DNA from: Micropruina glycogenica
GTDB lineage: Bacteria > Actinomycetota > Actinomycetes > Propionibacteriales > Propionibacteriaceae
DNA length: 64,000 bases
Assembly: GCF_900289045.1 (NCBI RefSeq)
Contig: NZ_LT985188.1
Coordinates: 992,001 to 1,056,000, forward strand
Direction: 5' to 3'
In this document: in pieces, positions 16,910-26,002 of the stretch
How the letters are laid out: every line of letters starts with the position of its first letter
How positions within the stretch are numbered: position 1 is the first letter of the stretch
Program-made: the position numbers and the translations under genes
The notes under the pieces: generated by a model
What the model was told of the DNA's origin: nothing
Database searches by the model: none
What the model saw: the letters and a program-made list of their open reading frames with translations, nothing else

Positions 16910-16915
16910 AGCCTA
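16910..16915 (-). promoter_or_regulatory. Putative -10 element (TAGGCT) for leaderless map
   Basis: Read on the minus strand, TAGGCT is followed by 7 bases and then the GTG at 16902. This fits the TANNNT consensus and a start-codon transcription start. A TTGGTT lies 15 bases further upstream as a possible -35. Confidence 0.55.
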
Positions 16916-17032
16916 GTGGTGCGTTCTGCCAACCAAGTCACCTTCGCGGCGCATGGGCAGGCAACCCGCGGCGTTGCACTCAGTCGAGATACCACCCGGT
17001 ATTGCGGTGTGCGCCGGAATGATGGGGGCCGC

Positions 17033-18571
17033 TCAGTCGCGAAACACCTCGATGTGGGCGCCCAGTGCGTTGAGCCGGTTGGGCAGGTCTTCGTAGCCCC
17101 GGTTGATCACGTACACGTCGCGCAGCACCGACGTGCCGCGAGCCGCCAGTGCCGCCAGCAGCAGACACACCGCGGGCCGCAGCGCCGGGGGACAGATGAT
17201 CTCTTGCCCGCGCCACCGGGTGGGGCCGGTGACGATGATGCGGTGCGGGTCGAGCAACTGCACCTGAGCACCCAGCTTGGTGAGTTCGACCAGGTGAATG
17301 GCGCGGTTCTCATACACCCAGTCGTGAATCATGGTCTGCCCGTCGGCGACCGCGGCGATCACCGCGAAGAACGGAAGATTGTCGATGTTCAGCCCGGGGA
17401 ACGGCATCGGGTGAATCTTGTCTGAGTTCGCGTGCAGCTTCGACGGGTACACGGTGATGTCGACCAGCCGGGTGCGTCCGTTCTGGGCCGGGTATTCGGG
17501 CGACAGGTCGTAGCGCAGCCCCATCTCGGCCAGAATCGCCAACTCGATCTCGAGAAACTCGATCGGGCAGCGCTGAACGGTGAGCTCAGATCCCGTGACG
17601 ATCGCGGCGGTGAGCAGGCTCATCGCCTCGATCGGGTCTTCGGACGGCGCGAACGACACGTCCGCGTCGATCACGGCCAGGCCGCGCACCCGCAGGGTGG
17701 TGCTGCCGATGCCGTCGATGCTCACCCCGAGTTCCTGCAAGAAGAAGCACAGGTCTTGCACCATGTAGTTGCTGCTGGCGTTACGGATCACGGTTTCGCC
17801 CGGGTGGCGGGCGGCCGCCATGAGGGCGTTCTCGGTGACCGTGTCGCCGCGTTCGGTGAGCGTGATCGAGCGGGGCGCGAACGGCTCGAGCGGGTCGACG
17901 TGGGCGTGGTAGGAGCCCTCGGTGGCCTTGATGTCGAGGCCGAACTGGCGCAGCGCGTGCAGGTGCGGGGTCACTGTGCGGGTGCCCAGGTTGCAACCGC
18001 CGGCGTACGGCAACTCGAACAGCAGCTCGTCGTGCAGCAGTGGGCCGAGAAACATGATGATCGAGCGGGTGCGGCGGGCGGCGTCCTCGTCCATGTGATC
18101 GAGGCGCAACCGCCCCGGACGCACGAGCTCGAGCTCGCTCTTGTCGGGCGACCAGGTGGCCCGCACGCCGATGCTGGTGAGCACCTCGAGAATGCGGTTG
18201 ACCTCTTCGATCTGCGCGATGCCCCGCAGCACCGTGCGACCCCGGTTGAGCAGCGAGGCGCACAACAGTGCCACCGCCGCGTTCTTGGACGAGCGCACGT
18301 CGATCGCCCCCGACAGCTTGGTTTCGCCGCGAATGCGCAGGTGCAGGGCGGCGCCGGCTGGCTCCGGCTGCTCGAGGGCCTCGGCGATGCGGTTGACCAA
18401 CTCGATCGACAGCTGGCGGTTGCCCTCTTCGACGTCGTTGATGGTTTCGGGCGAGGTGCCCAACTCGTCGGCCAGTTCCTGCTGGGTGAGACCGCGCTGC
18501 CGACGCGCGTCGCGAATGAGGTAGCCGACACGGGTTGGGGAGAGCTCTGCCACCCGGGCAGCATAAGCCAT
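17033..18571 (-). CDS. murA: UDP-GlcNAc 1-carboxyvinyltransferase with N-terminal XRE helix-turn-helix
   Basis: This 512-residue protein joins two domains. Residues 12-70 form an XRE/Cro helix-turn-helix (RRQRGLTQQELADELGTSPE). Residues 75-510 form an EPSP-synthase-like MurA domain, which transfers enolpyruvate to UDP-GlcNAc in the first committed step of peptidoglycan synthesis. The catalytic cysteine is at residue 193 in GGCNLGTR, and the conserved Lys-Asn pair is in SSKNAAVAL. A stand-alone MurA is only about 420 residues. The ATG at 18571 gives an intact helix-turn-helix. The fusion suggests autoregulation or an architectural role; whether this is the housekeeping MurA cannot be decided here. 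Confidence 0.87.
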   Translation of the reverse strand: MAYAARVAELSPTRVGYLIRDARRQRGLTQQELADELGTSPETINDVEEGNRQLSIELVNRIAEALEQPEPAGAALHLRIRGETKLSGAIDVRSSKNAAVALLCASLLNRGRTVLRGIAQIEEVNRILEVLTSIGVRATWSPDKSELELVRPGRLRLDHMDEDAARRTRSIIMFLGPLLHDELLFELPYAGGCNLGTRTVTPHLHALRQFGLDIKATEGSYHAHVDPLEPFAPRSITLTERGDTVTENALMAAARHPGETVIRNASSNYMVQDLCFFLQELGVSIDGIGSTTLRVRGLAVIDADVSFAPSEDPIEAMSLLTAAIVTGSELTVQRCPIEFLEIELAILAEMGLRYDLSPEYPAQNGRTRLVDITVYPSKLHANSDKIHPMPFPGLNIDNLPFFAVIAAVADGQTMIHDWVYENRAIHLVELTKLGAQVQLLDPHRIIVTGPTRWRGQEIICPPALRPAVCLLLAALAARGTSVLRDVYVINRGYEDLPNRLNALGAHIEVFRD

Positions 18572-18667
18572 GCGCCGGCGGCGGTTCGGCCACCCTCAGG
18601 CCACTAGGGGTGTCACCGCCAGGCGGACGCGGACGGGCACGGGCTGAAAACTCACCGGTTCACCCAC

Positions 18668-18673
18668 TAGGGT
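18668..18673 (+). promoter_or_regulatory. Putative -10 element (TAGGGT) for leaderless lpd
   Basis: TAGGGT is followed by GCTGCGT and the ATG at 18681. The pattern nearly duplicates that of map (TAGGCT, GCTGCGC, GTG). It supports the ATG over the in-frame GTG at 18672. Confidence 0.55.
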
Positions 18674-18680
18674 GCTGCGT

Positions 18681-20078
18681 ATGAGCGCACACTACGACGT
18701 CGTTGTCCTGGGCGCCGGTCCGGGCGGCTATGTGGCTGCCATCAGGGCCGCGCAGCTTGGCCAGAAGGTGGCCATCATCGAGAAGCAATGGTGGGGCGGT
18801 GTGTGCCTCAACGTGGGCTGCATTCCCACCAAGTCGTTGCTTCGCAACGCCGAACTGGCCCACATCTTCACCCACGACAAAGACCTGTTCGGCATCGAGG
18901 GCGAGGTCACCTTCAACTTCGGCAAGGCGTTCACCCGCAGCCGCGACGTGAGCAACCGCATGGTCGGCGGCATTCACTACCTGATGAAGAAGAACAAGAT
19001 CACCGAGTACAACGGGTGGGGCACGATCGTCGACGCCAAGTCGATCGAGGTGAAGACCGACACCGGCACCGAGGTGGTCACCTTCGACAACCTCATTCTC
19101 GCCACCGGCTCGACCACCCGCATGATTCCCGGAACGTCGCGCAGCGAGCGGGTGTTCACCTACGAAGAGCAGATTCTGTCTGACAACCTGCCCGAGTCGA
19201 TCATCATCTGCGGTTCGGGCGCCATCGGCACCGAGTTCGCCTACGTGCTCGCCAACTACGGCGTCAAGGTCACCATCGTCGAGTTTCTCGACCGCATGGT
19301 GCCGCTCGAAGACCCCGAGATCTCGCGTGAACTGGCCAAGGCCTACAAGAAGATGGGCGTCGAGGTGCTCACCTCAACCAAGGTCGAGGCGATCGAAGAC
19401 ACCGGCTCGGGCGTCAAGGTGACCGTCAGCCCCGCCAAGGGCGGTGACCAGAAGGTGCTCGAGGCCGACCGGGTGCTGCAGTCCATCGGCTTCGCGCCCC
19501 GCACCGAGGGCTACGGGCTCGACAAGCTGGGCCTCGAACTCACCGAGCGCGGTGCGATCAAGATCGACGACTACATGCGCACCAACGTGCCGGGCGTCTA
19601 CGCCATCGGCGACGTCACCATGAAGCTCGCGCTCGCCCACGTGGCCGAGGCGCAGGGTGTGGTGGCCGCCGAGACCATCGCCGGCGCCGAGACCATGCCG
19701 ATCAACTACGACATGATTCCCCGAGCCACCTACTGCCAGCCGCAGATCGGTTCGTTCGGCTACACCGAAGAGCAGGCCAAAGAGCGCGGGTACGACGTCA
19801 AGGTGTCGAAGTTCCCCTTCAGCGCCAACGGCAAGGCGTGGGGCCTGGGCGACGCGACCGGCTTCGTCAAGCTGGTGGCCGACGCCGAGCACAACGAGAT
19901 CCTGGGCGCACACATGATCGGCCCCGACGTCACCGAGTTGCTGCCCGAGTTGACCCTGGCCCAGCAGTGGGACCTGACCGCCGACGAAGTCGGACGCAAC
20001 GTGCACGCGCACCCGACACTGTCCGAGGCGCTGAAAGAGGCCGTGGAGGGCATCTCGGGGCACATGATCAACTTCTGA
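18681..20078 (+). CDS. lpdA: Dihydrolipoyl dehydrogenase (E3)
   Basis: This 465-residue flavoenzyme reoxidises dihydrolipoamide in the 2-oxo-acid dehydrogenase and glycine-cleavage complexes. The FAD-binding [17 protein letters not shown] is at the N-terminus. The redox disulfide is in [16 protein letters not shown], the NAD-binding loop is [11 protein letters not shown], and the C-terminal active-site base is in VHAHPTLSE. All key residues are intact. No E1 or E2 gene is adjacent, so it is probably the shared E3. Transcription is predicted to be leaderless. A strong hairpin lies about 180 bases downstream. Confidence 0.95.
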   Translation: MSAHYDVVVLGAGPGGYVAAIRAAQLGQKVAIIEKQWWGGVCLNVGCIPTKSLLRNAELAHIFTHDKDLFGIEGEVTFNFGKAFTRSRDVSNRMVGGIHYLMKKNKITEYNGWGTIVDAKSIEVKTDTGTEVVTFDNLILATGSTTRMIPGTSRSERVFTYEEQILSDNLPESIIICGSGAIGTEFAYVLANYGVKVTIVEFLDRMVPLEDPEISRELAKAYKKMGVEVLTSTKVEAIEDTGSGVKVTVSPAKGGDQKVLEADRVLQSIGFAPRTEGYGLDKLGLELTERGAIKIDDYMRTNVPGVYAIGDVTMKLALAHVAEAQGVVAAETIAGAETMPINYDMIPRATYCQPQIGSFGYTEEQAKERGYDVKVSKFPFSANGKAWGLGDATGFVKLVADAEHNEILGAHMIGPDVTELLPELTLAQQWDLTADEVGRNVHAHPTLSEALKEAVEGISGHMINF

Positions 20079-20106
20079 GCTGGGGCGCGTCCGCACAACC
20101 GATGCC

Positions 20107-20164
20107 GGCACCAGTGTCTGGTGCCCTGTTCGTGATCTGGTGCCGTGTTATTGCACGGCACCAG
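20107..20164. repeat. Two adjacent hairpins built on GGCACCAG
   Basis: GGCACCAG at 20107-20114 pairs with 20118-20125 over a 3-base loop. CTGGTGCCGTG at 20137-20147 pairs perfectly with 20154-20164. The same 8-base word thus occurs four times in 58 bases. It lies downstream of lpd and may be a terminator, an attenuator-like structure or a repeat remnant. Confidence 0.6.
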
Positions 20165-20253
20165 TTCGGTTTCACGGTAGTTCGGACGGATGTCGGCATC
20201 GGTTGATCGTCACCAGCGAGACCCACCGCTGGCACTCACTCTCAGGGAGCGTG

Positions 20254-20294
20254 CGGACGGGCCGCCGAGAAACTGTTCTCGGCAGGCCCGTCCG
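20254..20294. terminator. Strong hairpin between lpd and formamidase
   Basis: The 18-19 base arms at 20254-20271 and 20276-20294 form a stem with a single bulge and a 4-base loop (ACTG). The hairpin ends 11 bases before the stop of the convergent formamidase gene. It is probably a terminator for the leftward gene and possibly for lpd. Confidence 0.7.
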
Positions 20295-20305
20295 TTGTAG
20301 TCAGA

Positions 20306-21556
20306 TCACGCGGACGCCTTCGGGGCACCCATGCCCGGATCGATCTGGTACGGCCCCGCCGCCGACGGCCTCACGTCGAAGTCGAAGATCGCGGTGGGAA
20401 TGTAGACCGTCGAGCACGAGTTCGGAATGTCGACCACGCCCGAGAGCCGCCCCTCGATCGGTGCCGAACCCAGCAGCAGGTAGGCCTGCTCGGGCGCGTA
20501 GCCGAACTTGGTCAGGTAGTCGATGGCGTGCAGGCAGGCCCGCTGGTACGACAGGTGCGAATCGAGGTAGCGCTGCTCGCCACCCAGCGTCACCGACGTG
20601 CCCGAGAACGCGATCCACTCGCTGTACTGGGGGTCGACGTTGCCGGGAATGAAGATGGCGTTCTCGGACACACCGTAGGTGTCCATGCCGCCCTTGATCA
20701 GATCGACCCGCAGATCGACGAAGCCGCCCATCTCGATGGCGCCGCAGAACGTGATCTCGCCGTCGCCCTGCGAGAAGTGCAGGTCGCCCAGTGACAGGTT
20801 CGCGCCGTCCACGAACACCGGGTAGAACACCCGCGTGCCCTTGCTGAGGTTCTTGATGTCTTGATTGCCGCCGTTCTCGCGCGGGGGAGCGGTGCGAGCG
20901 GCCTCGCCGCCGACCCGACCCCATTCGCCGCGGTCGAGTCCGCCCAGAATGGCGTGCTCGGCCTCGGGCGGCAGCGCCAGCGGCGGCACCCGGTCGGGGT
21001 CGGTGGCGATCAGCGCACCTTCGCGCTGGTTCCACTTCGCCAAGAGCGCAGCCGACGGCGCGGTGCCCATCAGGCCGGGATGGATCAGGCCGGTGTAGCT
21101 GACGCCCGGCACGTGACGAGAGGTGGCGACCTGGCCGCTGAAGTCCCAGATCGCCTTGTAGGCGTCGGGGAACTGTTCGGTGAGAAAGCCGCCGCCGTTG
21201 CGGGTCGCGAAGATGCCGGTGTAGCCCCAGCCCTGGCCGGCCAGCGGGCCCTCTTCTTGCGGAATCGGGCCGACGTCGAGAATGTCGACGATCAGCAGGT
21301 CGCCGGGCTTGGCGCCCTCGACGGCGAACGGGCCGCTGAGGGTGTGCACGGTGAGCAGGGGAGCGTCCAGGATGTCTTGCGCCGAGTCGTCGTTCTTGAT
21401 CGCCCCGTCGAACCATTCGCGGCAGTCGACCCGAAAGCTGTCACCGGGTTTGACCGTGGCCACCGGCGGAATCTCGGGGTGCCATCGGTTGTGGCCGAGT
21501 TTCTCTTGTTCGGTGAACTTCTTGGACGAGTCCAGAGGAAAGATGTTCTCCGGCAT
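20306..21556 (-). CDS. fmdA: Formamidase/acetamidase
   Basis: This 416-residue FmdA/AmdA-family amidohydrolase should hydrolyse formamide (or acetamide) to ammonia and the acid. Diagnostic segments include GHNRWHPEIPP, PGDLLIVDILDVGP, FPGVSYTGLIHPG-like HVPGVSYTGLIHPG, and EMGGFVDLRVDLI. Its length equals that of Methylophilus-type formamidase (about 400). An FmdB-type zinc-ribbon protein is encoded 140 bases upstream on the same strand, an association well known for fmdA. No amide or urea transporter lies alongside. It may feed ammonia to GltBD, encoded elsewhere in this window. Confidence 0.93.
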   Translation of the reverse strand: MPENIFPLDSSKKFTEQEKLGHNRWHPEIPPVATVKPGDSFRVDCREWFDGAIKNDDSAQDILDAPLLTVHTLSGPFAVEGAKPGDLLIVDILDVGPIPQEEGPLAGQGWGYTGIFATRNGGGFLTEQFPDAYKAIWDFSGQVATSRHVPGVSYTGLIHPGLMGTAPSAALLAKWNQREGALIATDPDRVPPLALPPEAEHAILGGLDRGEWGRVGGEAARTAPPRENGGNQDIKNLSKGTRVFYPVFVDGANLSLGDLHFSQGDGEITFCGAIEMGGFVDLRVDLIKGGMDTYGVSENAIFIPGNVDPQYSEWIAFSGTSVTLGGEQRYLDSHLSYQRACLHAIDYLTKFGYAPEQAYLLLGSAPIEGRLSGVVDIPNSCSTVYIPTAIFDFDVRPSAAGPYQIDPGMGAPKASA

Positions 21557-21696
21557 GGTTGGGGCTCCTTACTGGTAGGGGGTACTGCGGGCTGAAGGGG
21601 TACTGCGAAACAGGGTGCGAACAAGAGGGGACGAGGAACGTCGGGGGTGCACGAGTGGGTCGGCTGACCCGTCCCGCCGCCGGCGGGACCTGCCCA

Positions 21697-21984
21697 TCAG
21701 GGCCGCGGCAGCTTCGCGTGCAAAGGGTTGTGGGTCACCCGCTGGGTGCGGGTGCGTCCAGACTTGGGCAGGCTGGTGACCACGGGGGGCTCGTGCGCAG
21801 AGCGCGCGGCCGAATCGATCACCCGAAAGGCCGACGTGCCCGCCGCCGACAGGTGCGGCGTGGTGATCACCCTGGTCGCCTCGGCGCCGCACTCGCGGCA
21901 CACGGTCTGCGCGGGTACCTCTGCCATGCGAAACGTGGCATCGAACAGGCACCCGGCCTCGCAGCGAAAGCTGTACGTGGGCAT
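21697..21984 (-). CDS. fmdB: FmdB family zinc-ribbon protein
   Basis: This 95-residue protein begins with PTYSFRCEAGCLFDATF and has a second pair, VCRECG. Together they form the four-cysteine zinc ribbon of the FmdB (CxxC_CxxC) family of putative regulators. The first pair is CEAGC rather than the usual CxxC. The C-terminal half is basic and of low complexity. I chose the ATG at 21984; an in-frame GTG at 21996 is also possible. It probably belongs to the fmdA transcription unit. A GC-rich hairpin (21672-21688) in the gap could attenuate fmdA. Confidence 0.75.
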   Translation of the reverse strand: MPTYSFRCEAGCLFDATFRMAEVPAQTVCRECGAEATRVITTPHLSAAGTSAFRVIDSAARSAHEPPVVTSLPKSGRTRTQRVTHNPLHAKLPRP

Positions 21985-22245
21985 GAACTCAGCCACCTCT
22001 CGGGGTCGGGCTCGGCGCCGATGGAGCCACGCATCGCCACTTTGCCATGCACCCAGCCGGCGCGCTTGGCCAGGTTCGTGACGCTATCGCCCGAGGCCGT
22101 GAGCGTCAACGGTTGGGCCCCGAACCGTGGGCCGGGCTGGTGCGTGGGGCACCTCAGCGGTAGTCGAACCGGACGCCGGGTGAACGGTTGGTGACGATCG
22201 GCAGAATCGCCCGCGGGTGAGCTTCGGGTGCGGTGCCGGTGTTGG

Positions 22246-22251
22246 CACAAT
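22246..22251 (+). promoter_or_regulatory. Putative -10 element (CACAAT), leaderless start
   Basis: TGGCACAAT precedes the ATG at 22258 with 6 bases between. The same 9 bases with the same spacing precede the LuxR-type gene at 34178. The rest of the 273-base divergent gap (21985-22257) shows nothing I can identify. Confidence 0.5.
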
Positions 22252-22257
22252 GGGCTG

Positions 22258-23253
22258 ATGCCTTCCCGCTACCGCTTCACCGTGCTCGCCCTCGCGCTGG
22301 TGGCGGCGTTGAGCGGCTGCAGCTCGGCGAACCCGTCGGCGCCGGCCTCGACCCCGGCCGGCAGCGCGTCGAGCTCTGCACAGCCCAGCGCGTCCACCCC
22401 GGCGAGCATCAGCCCCACCCCGTCGCCGTCCACGAGCTCGCAGCCACCGGCCGCGAGCGAGCTGCCGCGAGGTGGACGTGAGGTGTTCCCGACCTATCGG
22501 CTGTTCGGCTACTCGGGTTACCCCGGTGCCCCGGGCCAGGGACGGCTCGGCATCGGTTCGCTCGACGCGCGGATGGCCGAGATCGAGAAGCGCGGCAAGT
22601 CGTGGACGGGGGGCCGCAAGCTGCTGCCGGTCATGGAGTTGATCGCGGTCACCGTGCACGCCAGCCCCGGCAAGGACGGAATGTACCGCACGCGAGCGCC
22701 CGAGGCGGTGATCAAGCGCTGGCACGACGCAGCGGTGAAGCACAAGGCGATGCTGCTGCTCAACATCCAGCCCGGCCGGGCCGACTTCATCGACGAGGTG
22801 AAGCACTTCGAGAAGTGGCTCAAATACCCTGACGTGGGCGTGGCGCTCGACCCCGAATGGGCGGTCAACAAGGGCCAGATTCCGGGCCGGTCGTTCGGCA
22901 GCACCACCGGTGCCGAACTCGACCAGGTGTCGCGGTATCTGTCGCAGGTGGTCGAGGCGAACAACCTGCCCGAGAAGGTGATGCTGTTTCACCAGCTGCA
23001 CGTAACCATCGTGAAGAGCCCGAAGGCGCTCAAGCAACACCCGGGTGTGGTGCCGATCAACTCCGTCGACGGCATCGGCTCGCCGGCGCAGAAGATCGCC
23101 ACCTACAAGGGCGTGATGAAGACCCGGCCCAGCTACGTGCACGCCGGCTTCAAGATCTTCTTCAAAGAAGACGTGGCCACCGGCAAGCGGCTGATCACGG
23201 CCAAGGACGCGCTGTCGCTGAAACCGCAGCCGGAGTACATCCTGTTCGAATGA
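22258..23253 (+). CDS. Putative lipoprotein of unknown function
   Basis: This 331-residue exported protein has a signal peptide ending in the lipobox LSGC (Cys21). About 60 residues of Ser/Pro/Ala-rich, surface-type linker follow. The folded domain of about 250 residues contains YSGYPGAPGQGRLGIGSL, LLPVMELIAVTVHASPGKDG and VALDPEWAV, and has the feel of a TIM-barrel or glycosidase-like fold with conserved His and Asp/Glu. Similar domains occur in mycobacterial-type lipoproteins of unknown role. I do not assign a function. The gene is monocistronic, convergent with the following MFS gene. Confidence 0.75.
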   Translation: MPSRYRFTVLALALVAALSGCSSANPSAPASTPAGSASSSAQPSASTPASISPTPSPSTSSQPPAASELPRGGREVFPTYRLFGYSGYPGAPGQGRLGIGSLDARMAEIEKRGKSWTGGRKLLPVMELIAVTVHASPGKDGMYRTRAPEAVIKRWHDAAVKHKAMLLLNIQPGRADFIDEVKHFEKWLKYPDVGVALDPEWAVNKGQIPGRSFGSTTGAELDQVSRYLSQVVEANNLPEKVMLFHQLHVTIVKSPKALKQHPGVVPINSVDGIGSPAQKIATYKGVMKTRPSYVHAGFKIFFKEDVATGKRLITAKDALSLKPQPEYILFE

Positions 23254-23263
23254 GTCGGCGGCC

Positions 23264-24625
23264 TCAGGCGGGGTCGTCGCGTGCGCGGCGGGATCGTCGG
23301 GCTGCCGCCAGCACGGTGGCAGCCAGTGCGACACCGGCCAATACGACGAACACCAACTGCAGTGCGCCCACCGGCGTCCAACCCTGACCGTGCAGCGCCG
23401 AGTAGAGGCCGCCGGCGAGCATCGCCACCCATGCCGTCGCCGCCGTTTCGGCGAAGGCGATCAGCGTGCCGACGGTCGCGGCCGGTCGGCCGGTCGAGAA
23501 GGGTTCTGAGCTGAGCAGGGGATAGGCGGCACCCATGCCCACGCCGCCCAGCACGGCCCCGGCGATCGTCGTTGTGACTCCTGCTCCGCCACCGACCATC
23601 AGGGCCGCGATCACCAGCAGGCAGGCGAACAGCACCAGGCCCGGGCCCAGCACCGCACGATCAGGACGGGCTTTCGGCTGCGGTTCGAGACCCACGAGCG
23701 ACCAGGCCAGCAGGCCGCCGGTCAGGGCCGCCGACGACACCAACACGGTTGAGCCGAGACCCTCGATGATGGTCAGCGAGAGCAGCTCGTAGACACCGAA
23801 GAACGCCGCGCACAGCAACGCGAACGCCAGCAGCGGCCGGGCCTCGCCCGGCATTCCCCGCACGAGGAACACCGCGATGGCGACACCGCCGGCGACGATG
23901 CCGCACAGCAGCGCGACCAGGCCCAGGCCGGACGGGCTGGCCGACCCCCACGAACCGATCCCGAGCGCGACCGCAACGCCGACGCCGACCCGGGCGCTGA
24001 CCGTGGTGGGCTCGGCTTGGGGGCGCCAGGGGAGTGCGCCGACGGTGAGACCGATCAGGGTGCGTCCGATCACCACCAGCACCGCGGGCCAGCCGATCGC
24101 CCAGCGCCAGCCCACCCAGTCGGTGATCACGGCGTTGAGCGGCGGGCCGAGCACCGACGGCAGCAGCCAGATCAGCGCGTACAGCCCGAACACCCGCGGC
24201 CGTTCGTGCTCGTCGAACAGGGCTCCGATCGCGCCGACGCCGAAACCGGCGAGCAGCCCGGCGGCGATGCCGCGCACCACCGTTCCGGCCAGCACCCAGC
24301 CCATGGTGGGTGCGAACACCGCCAACGCGGCGCCGACCACGTACAGCGCGGTGGCCACCACGAGCACCCGCAGCGGCGGAACGCGCTGCAGAATCGGCGC
24401 CGTGAACGACAGCATCAACACCGCAGCCACCGAACCGGCGGCCAGCGTGGCGCCGAACAGGGCGAAGCCGTCCAGGTCGCGCGCCATCACCGGCAGTACG
24501 GTGCTGTAGGCGATGCCCTGCATGGCACCGGCGAACTCGGTGAGCAGCAGGGCCATCAAGAACCGTCCGCGGCGTCCGTGCAGCACGGCCGCCAACCCGG
24601 TGTGCCGACTTACGGAGTCATGCAT
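23264..24625 (-). CDS. MFS transporter
   Basis: This 453-residue membrane protein has about fourteen hydrophobic segments. Its N-terminal half carries LVVATALYVVGAALAVFAPT and a motif C-like region, suggesting a drug:H+ antiporter-type exporter. I chose the ATG at 24625, 4 bases inside the preceding acetyltransferase frame; the frame is open much further upstream only as shadow of that gene. It overlaps the acetyltransferase by 8 bases, so the two are likely co-expressed. The substrate is unknown. Confidence 0.83.
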   Translation of the reverse strand: MHDSVSRHTGLAAVLHGRRGRFLMALLLTEFAGAMQGIAYSTVLPVMARDLDGFALFGATLAAGSVAAVLMLSFTAPILQRVPPLRVLVVATALYVVGAALAVFAPTMGWVLAGTVVRGIAAGLLAGFGVGAIGALFDEHERPRVFGLYALIWLLPSVLGPPLNAVITDWVGWRWAIGWPAVLVVIGRTLIGLTVGALPWRPQAEPTTVSARVGVGVAVALGIGSWGSASPSGLGLVALLCGIVAGGVAIAVFLVRGMPGEARPLLAFALLCAAFFGVYELLSLTIIEGLGSTVLVSSAALTGGLLAWSLVGLEPQPKARPDRAVLGPGLVLFACLLVIAALMVGGGAGVTTTIAGAVLGGVGMGAAYPLLSSEPFSTGRPAATVGTLIAFAETAATAWVAMLAGGLYSALHGQGWTPVGALQLVFVVLAGVALAATVLAAARRSRRARDDPA

Positions 24626-25076
24626 CGAACCAGTGTTCGAATGATGGGTGGTTCGCGTAGTCGGTGCCGTAGTCCGCGCGGTAACCGAGGTGCTGATAGA
24701 AGGCGATGGACGACGGCGCCGCCTGCCACTCGAGGTGTTTGACCTGCCGGCTGCGGCACCAGACCACGATGGCTCGATGCAGGCGCCGGCCCAGGCCGCT
24801 CTGACGATGGTCTTCGCGCACGAACAGGTCGTGTAGCCGCGCGGTGGTCCATGAGTGCCGCAGCGTCGGCCCGTAGTCCTGGGCGTGCGCGTAGCCGACC
24901 AGCACGCCGTCATGGTCGGCCACCACGACGCAGTGACGCGGGTCGGCGACCAGTGCGGCGATGCGTTCGGCGTGCGAGGCCAGCGATTGGGGGTCGGCGG
25001 TGAAGAGGCCGAAGTCGGCGGCCAATTGGGCCATTTCAGCGACGTCATCGTCGGTCGCGCGGCGAATCGCCAGCAT
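24618..25076 (-). CDS. GNAT family N-acetyltransferase
   Basis: This 152-residue protein has the GNAT fold: IRRATDDDVAEMAQLAADFG at the N-terminus, VVVADHDGVLVGYA in the central strands, and the acetyl-CoA loop REDHRQSGLGRRLHR. The C-terminal FYQHLGYRADYG is the usual splayed strand. It is the first gene of a two-gene unit with an MFS exporter, a pairing common for self-protection against small amines or antibiotics. No substrate can be read from sequence. Confidence 0.87.
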   Translation of the reverse strand: MLAIRRATDDDVAEMAQLAADFGLFTADPQSLASHAERIAALVADPRHCVVVADHDGVLVGYAHAQDYGPTLRHSWTTARLHDLFVREDHRQSGLGRRLHRAIVVWCRSRQVKHLEWQAAPSSIAFYQHLGYRADYGTDYANHPSFEHWFDA

Positions 25077-25367
25077 GCGATCAGCCTAGCGGCCCGGTGG
25101 AACCAGGGGTGCCTGAATCAAGCCGTACTCGACCTACGGCGAACGCCTCGAAAGACCGTCGTCCAACGCGAAACGATTTGTCCGATAAGCAGCATTATGT
25201 CAACACGCGCGAACGGGCACGACCCCTGTCATGGCTGCCCAAGGTGGGCGCGGGCAGTTCTCCCCTGCCTGCGAGGTCGTCCCGTACGCCGTCCGGCTGG
25301 CAAACTGGCAACCCTGGCAGACTGACCCGAAACCGTCCAGTTCGAACGCTGAGACAAGGATCACCCC

Positions 25368-25958
25368 ATGAGCGCGAACCAACCTCCCGAGAACAGCCCG
25401 CAGCAGGGCGGCAACCCGCAGAACGTGCCCGGTGCAACTCCCGAGCAGGGTGTTCCGCAGCAGCCGGTGCCCGGCCAACCCGGCGCGAATCCTGCTGGTG
25501 AAGCCCCGCAGTACGGCGCTCCCGGTGCCCCGCAGTACGGCGCTCAGCCCCAAGGCGCTCCCCATGTGGGCCCCGACGGCCAGCCGCTGCCACCAGGCGC
25601 CTACCCGCCGGCGGGCGGCTTTCAGCCTCCGGCTGCAGCACCGGCCAAGAACAACAACCTCAAGCGCATCATCACCTCGGTTGCCGTGATCGCCATCTCG
25701 CTGATCGTGGTGTTCGTGGTACGCGGCTTCAGCCAGATCAAGGTCGACGACTGCGTCAAGCAGGTCGGCACCGACCGGGTCGAGAAGGTCGACTGCACCA
25801 GTTCGGAGGCCAAGTTCAAGGTGCTGGGCATCAAAGAGGGCGTCAGCCAGGCGGGCGCGCGTCTGAACGCCTGCGACGCCTGGCCCGATGCGACCAGTAT
25901 CTACTGGACCGGCCGCACCTCGGCCAGCGGCACCGCCTATTGCCTCAAGGGGCTGTGA
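25368..25958 (+). CDS. Membrane-anchored Pro/Gln-rich protein (LppU/SCO3897-like)
   Basis: This 196-residue protein has a disordered N-terminal half of about 95 residues, rich in Pro, Gln, Gly and Ala, with QYGAPGAPQYGAQPQGAP-type repeats. One membrane helix follows (about residues 102-123, IITSVAVIAISLIVVFVV). A small extracellular domain of about 70 residues with four cysteines comes last, ending in GTAYCLKGL. The arrangement matches LppU/SCO3897-like proteins of actinobacteria, whose function is unknown. The 291-base gap upstream (25077-25367) shows no gene. Confidence 0.75.
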   Translation: MSANQPPENSPQQGGNPQNVPGATPEQGVPQQPVPGQPGANPAGEAPQYGAPGAPQYGAQPQGAPHVGPDGQPLPPGAYPPAGGFQPPAAAPAKNNNLKRIITSVAVIAISLIVVFVVRGFSQIKVDDCVKQVGTDRVEKVDCTSSEAKFKVLGIKEGVSQAGARLNACDAWPDATSIYWTGRTSASGTAYCLKGL

Positions 25959-26002
25959 GCGGCTTGCGCTCGTGAGCCTGGCGGCTCTGCCAGACTTGGC
26001 CG

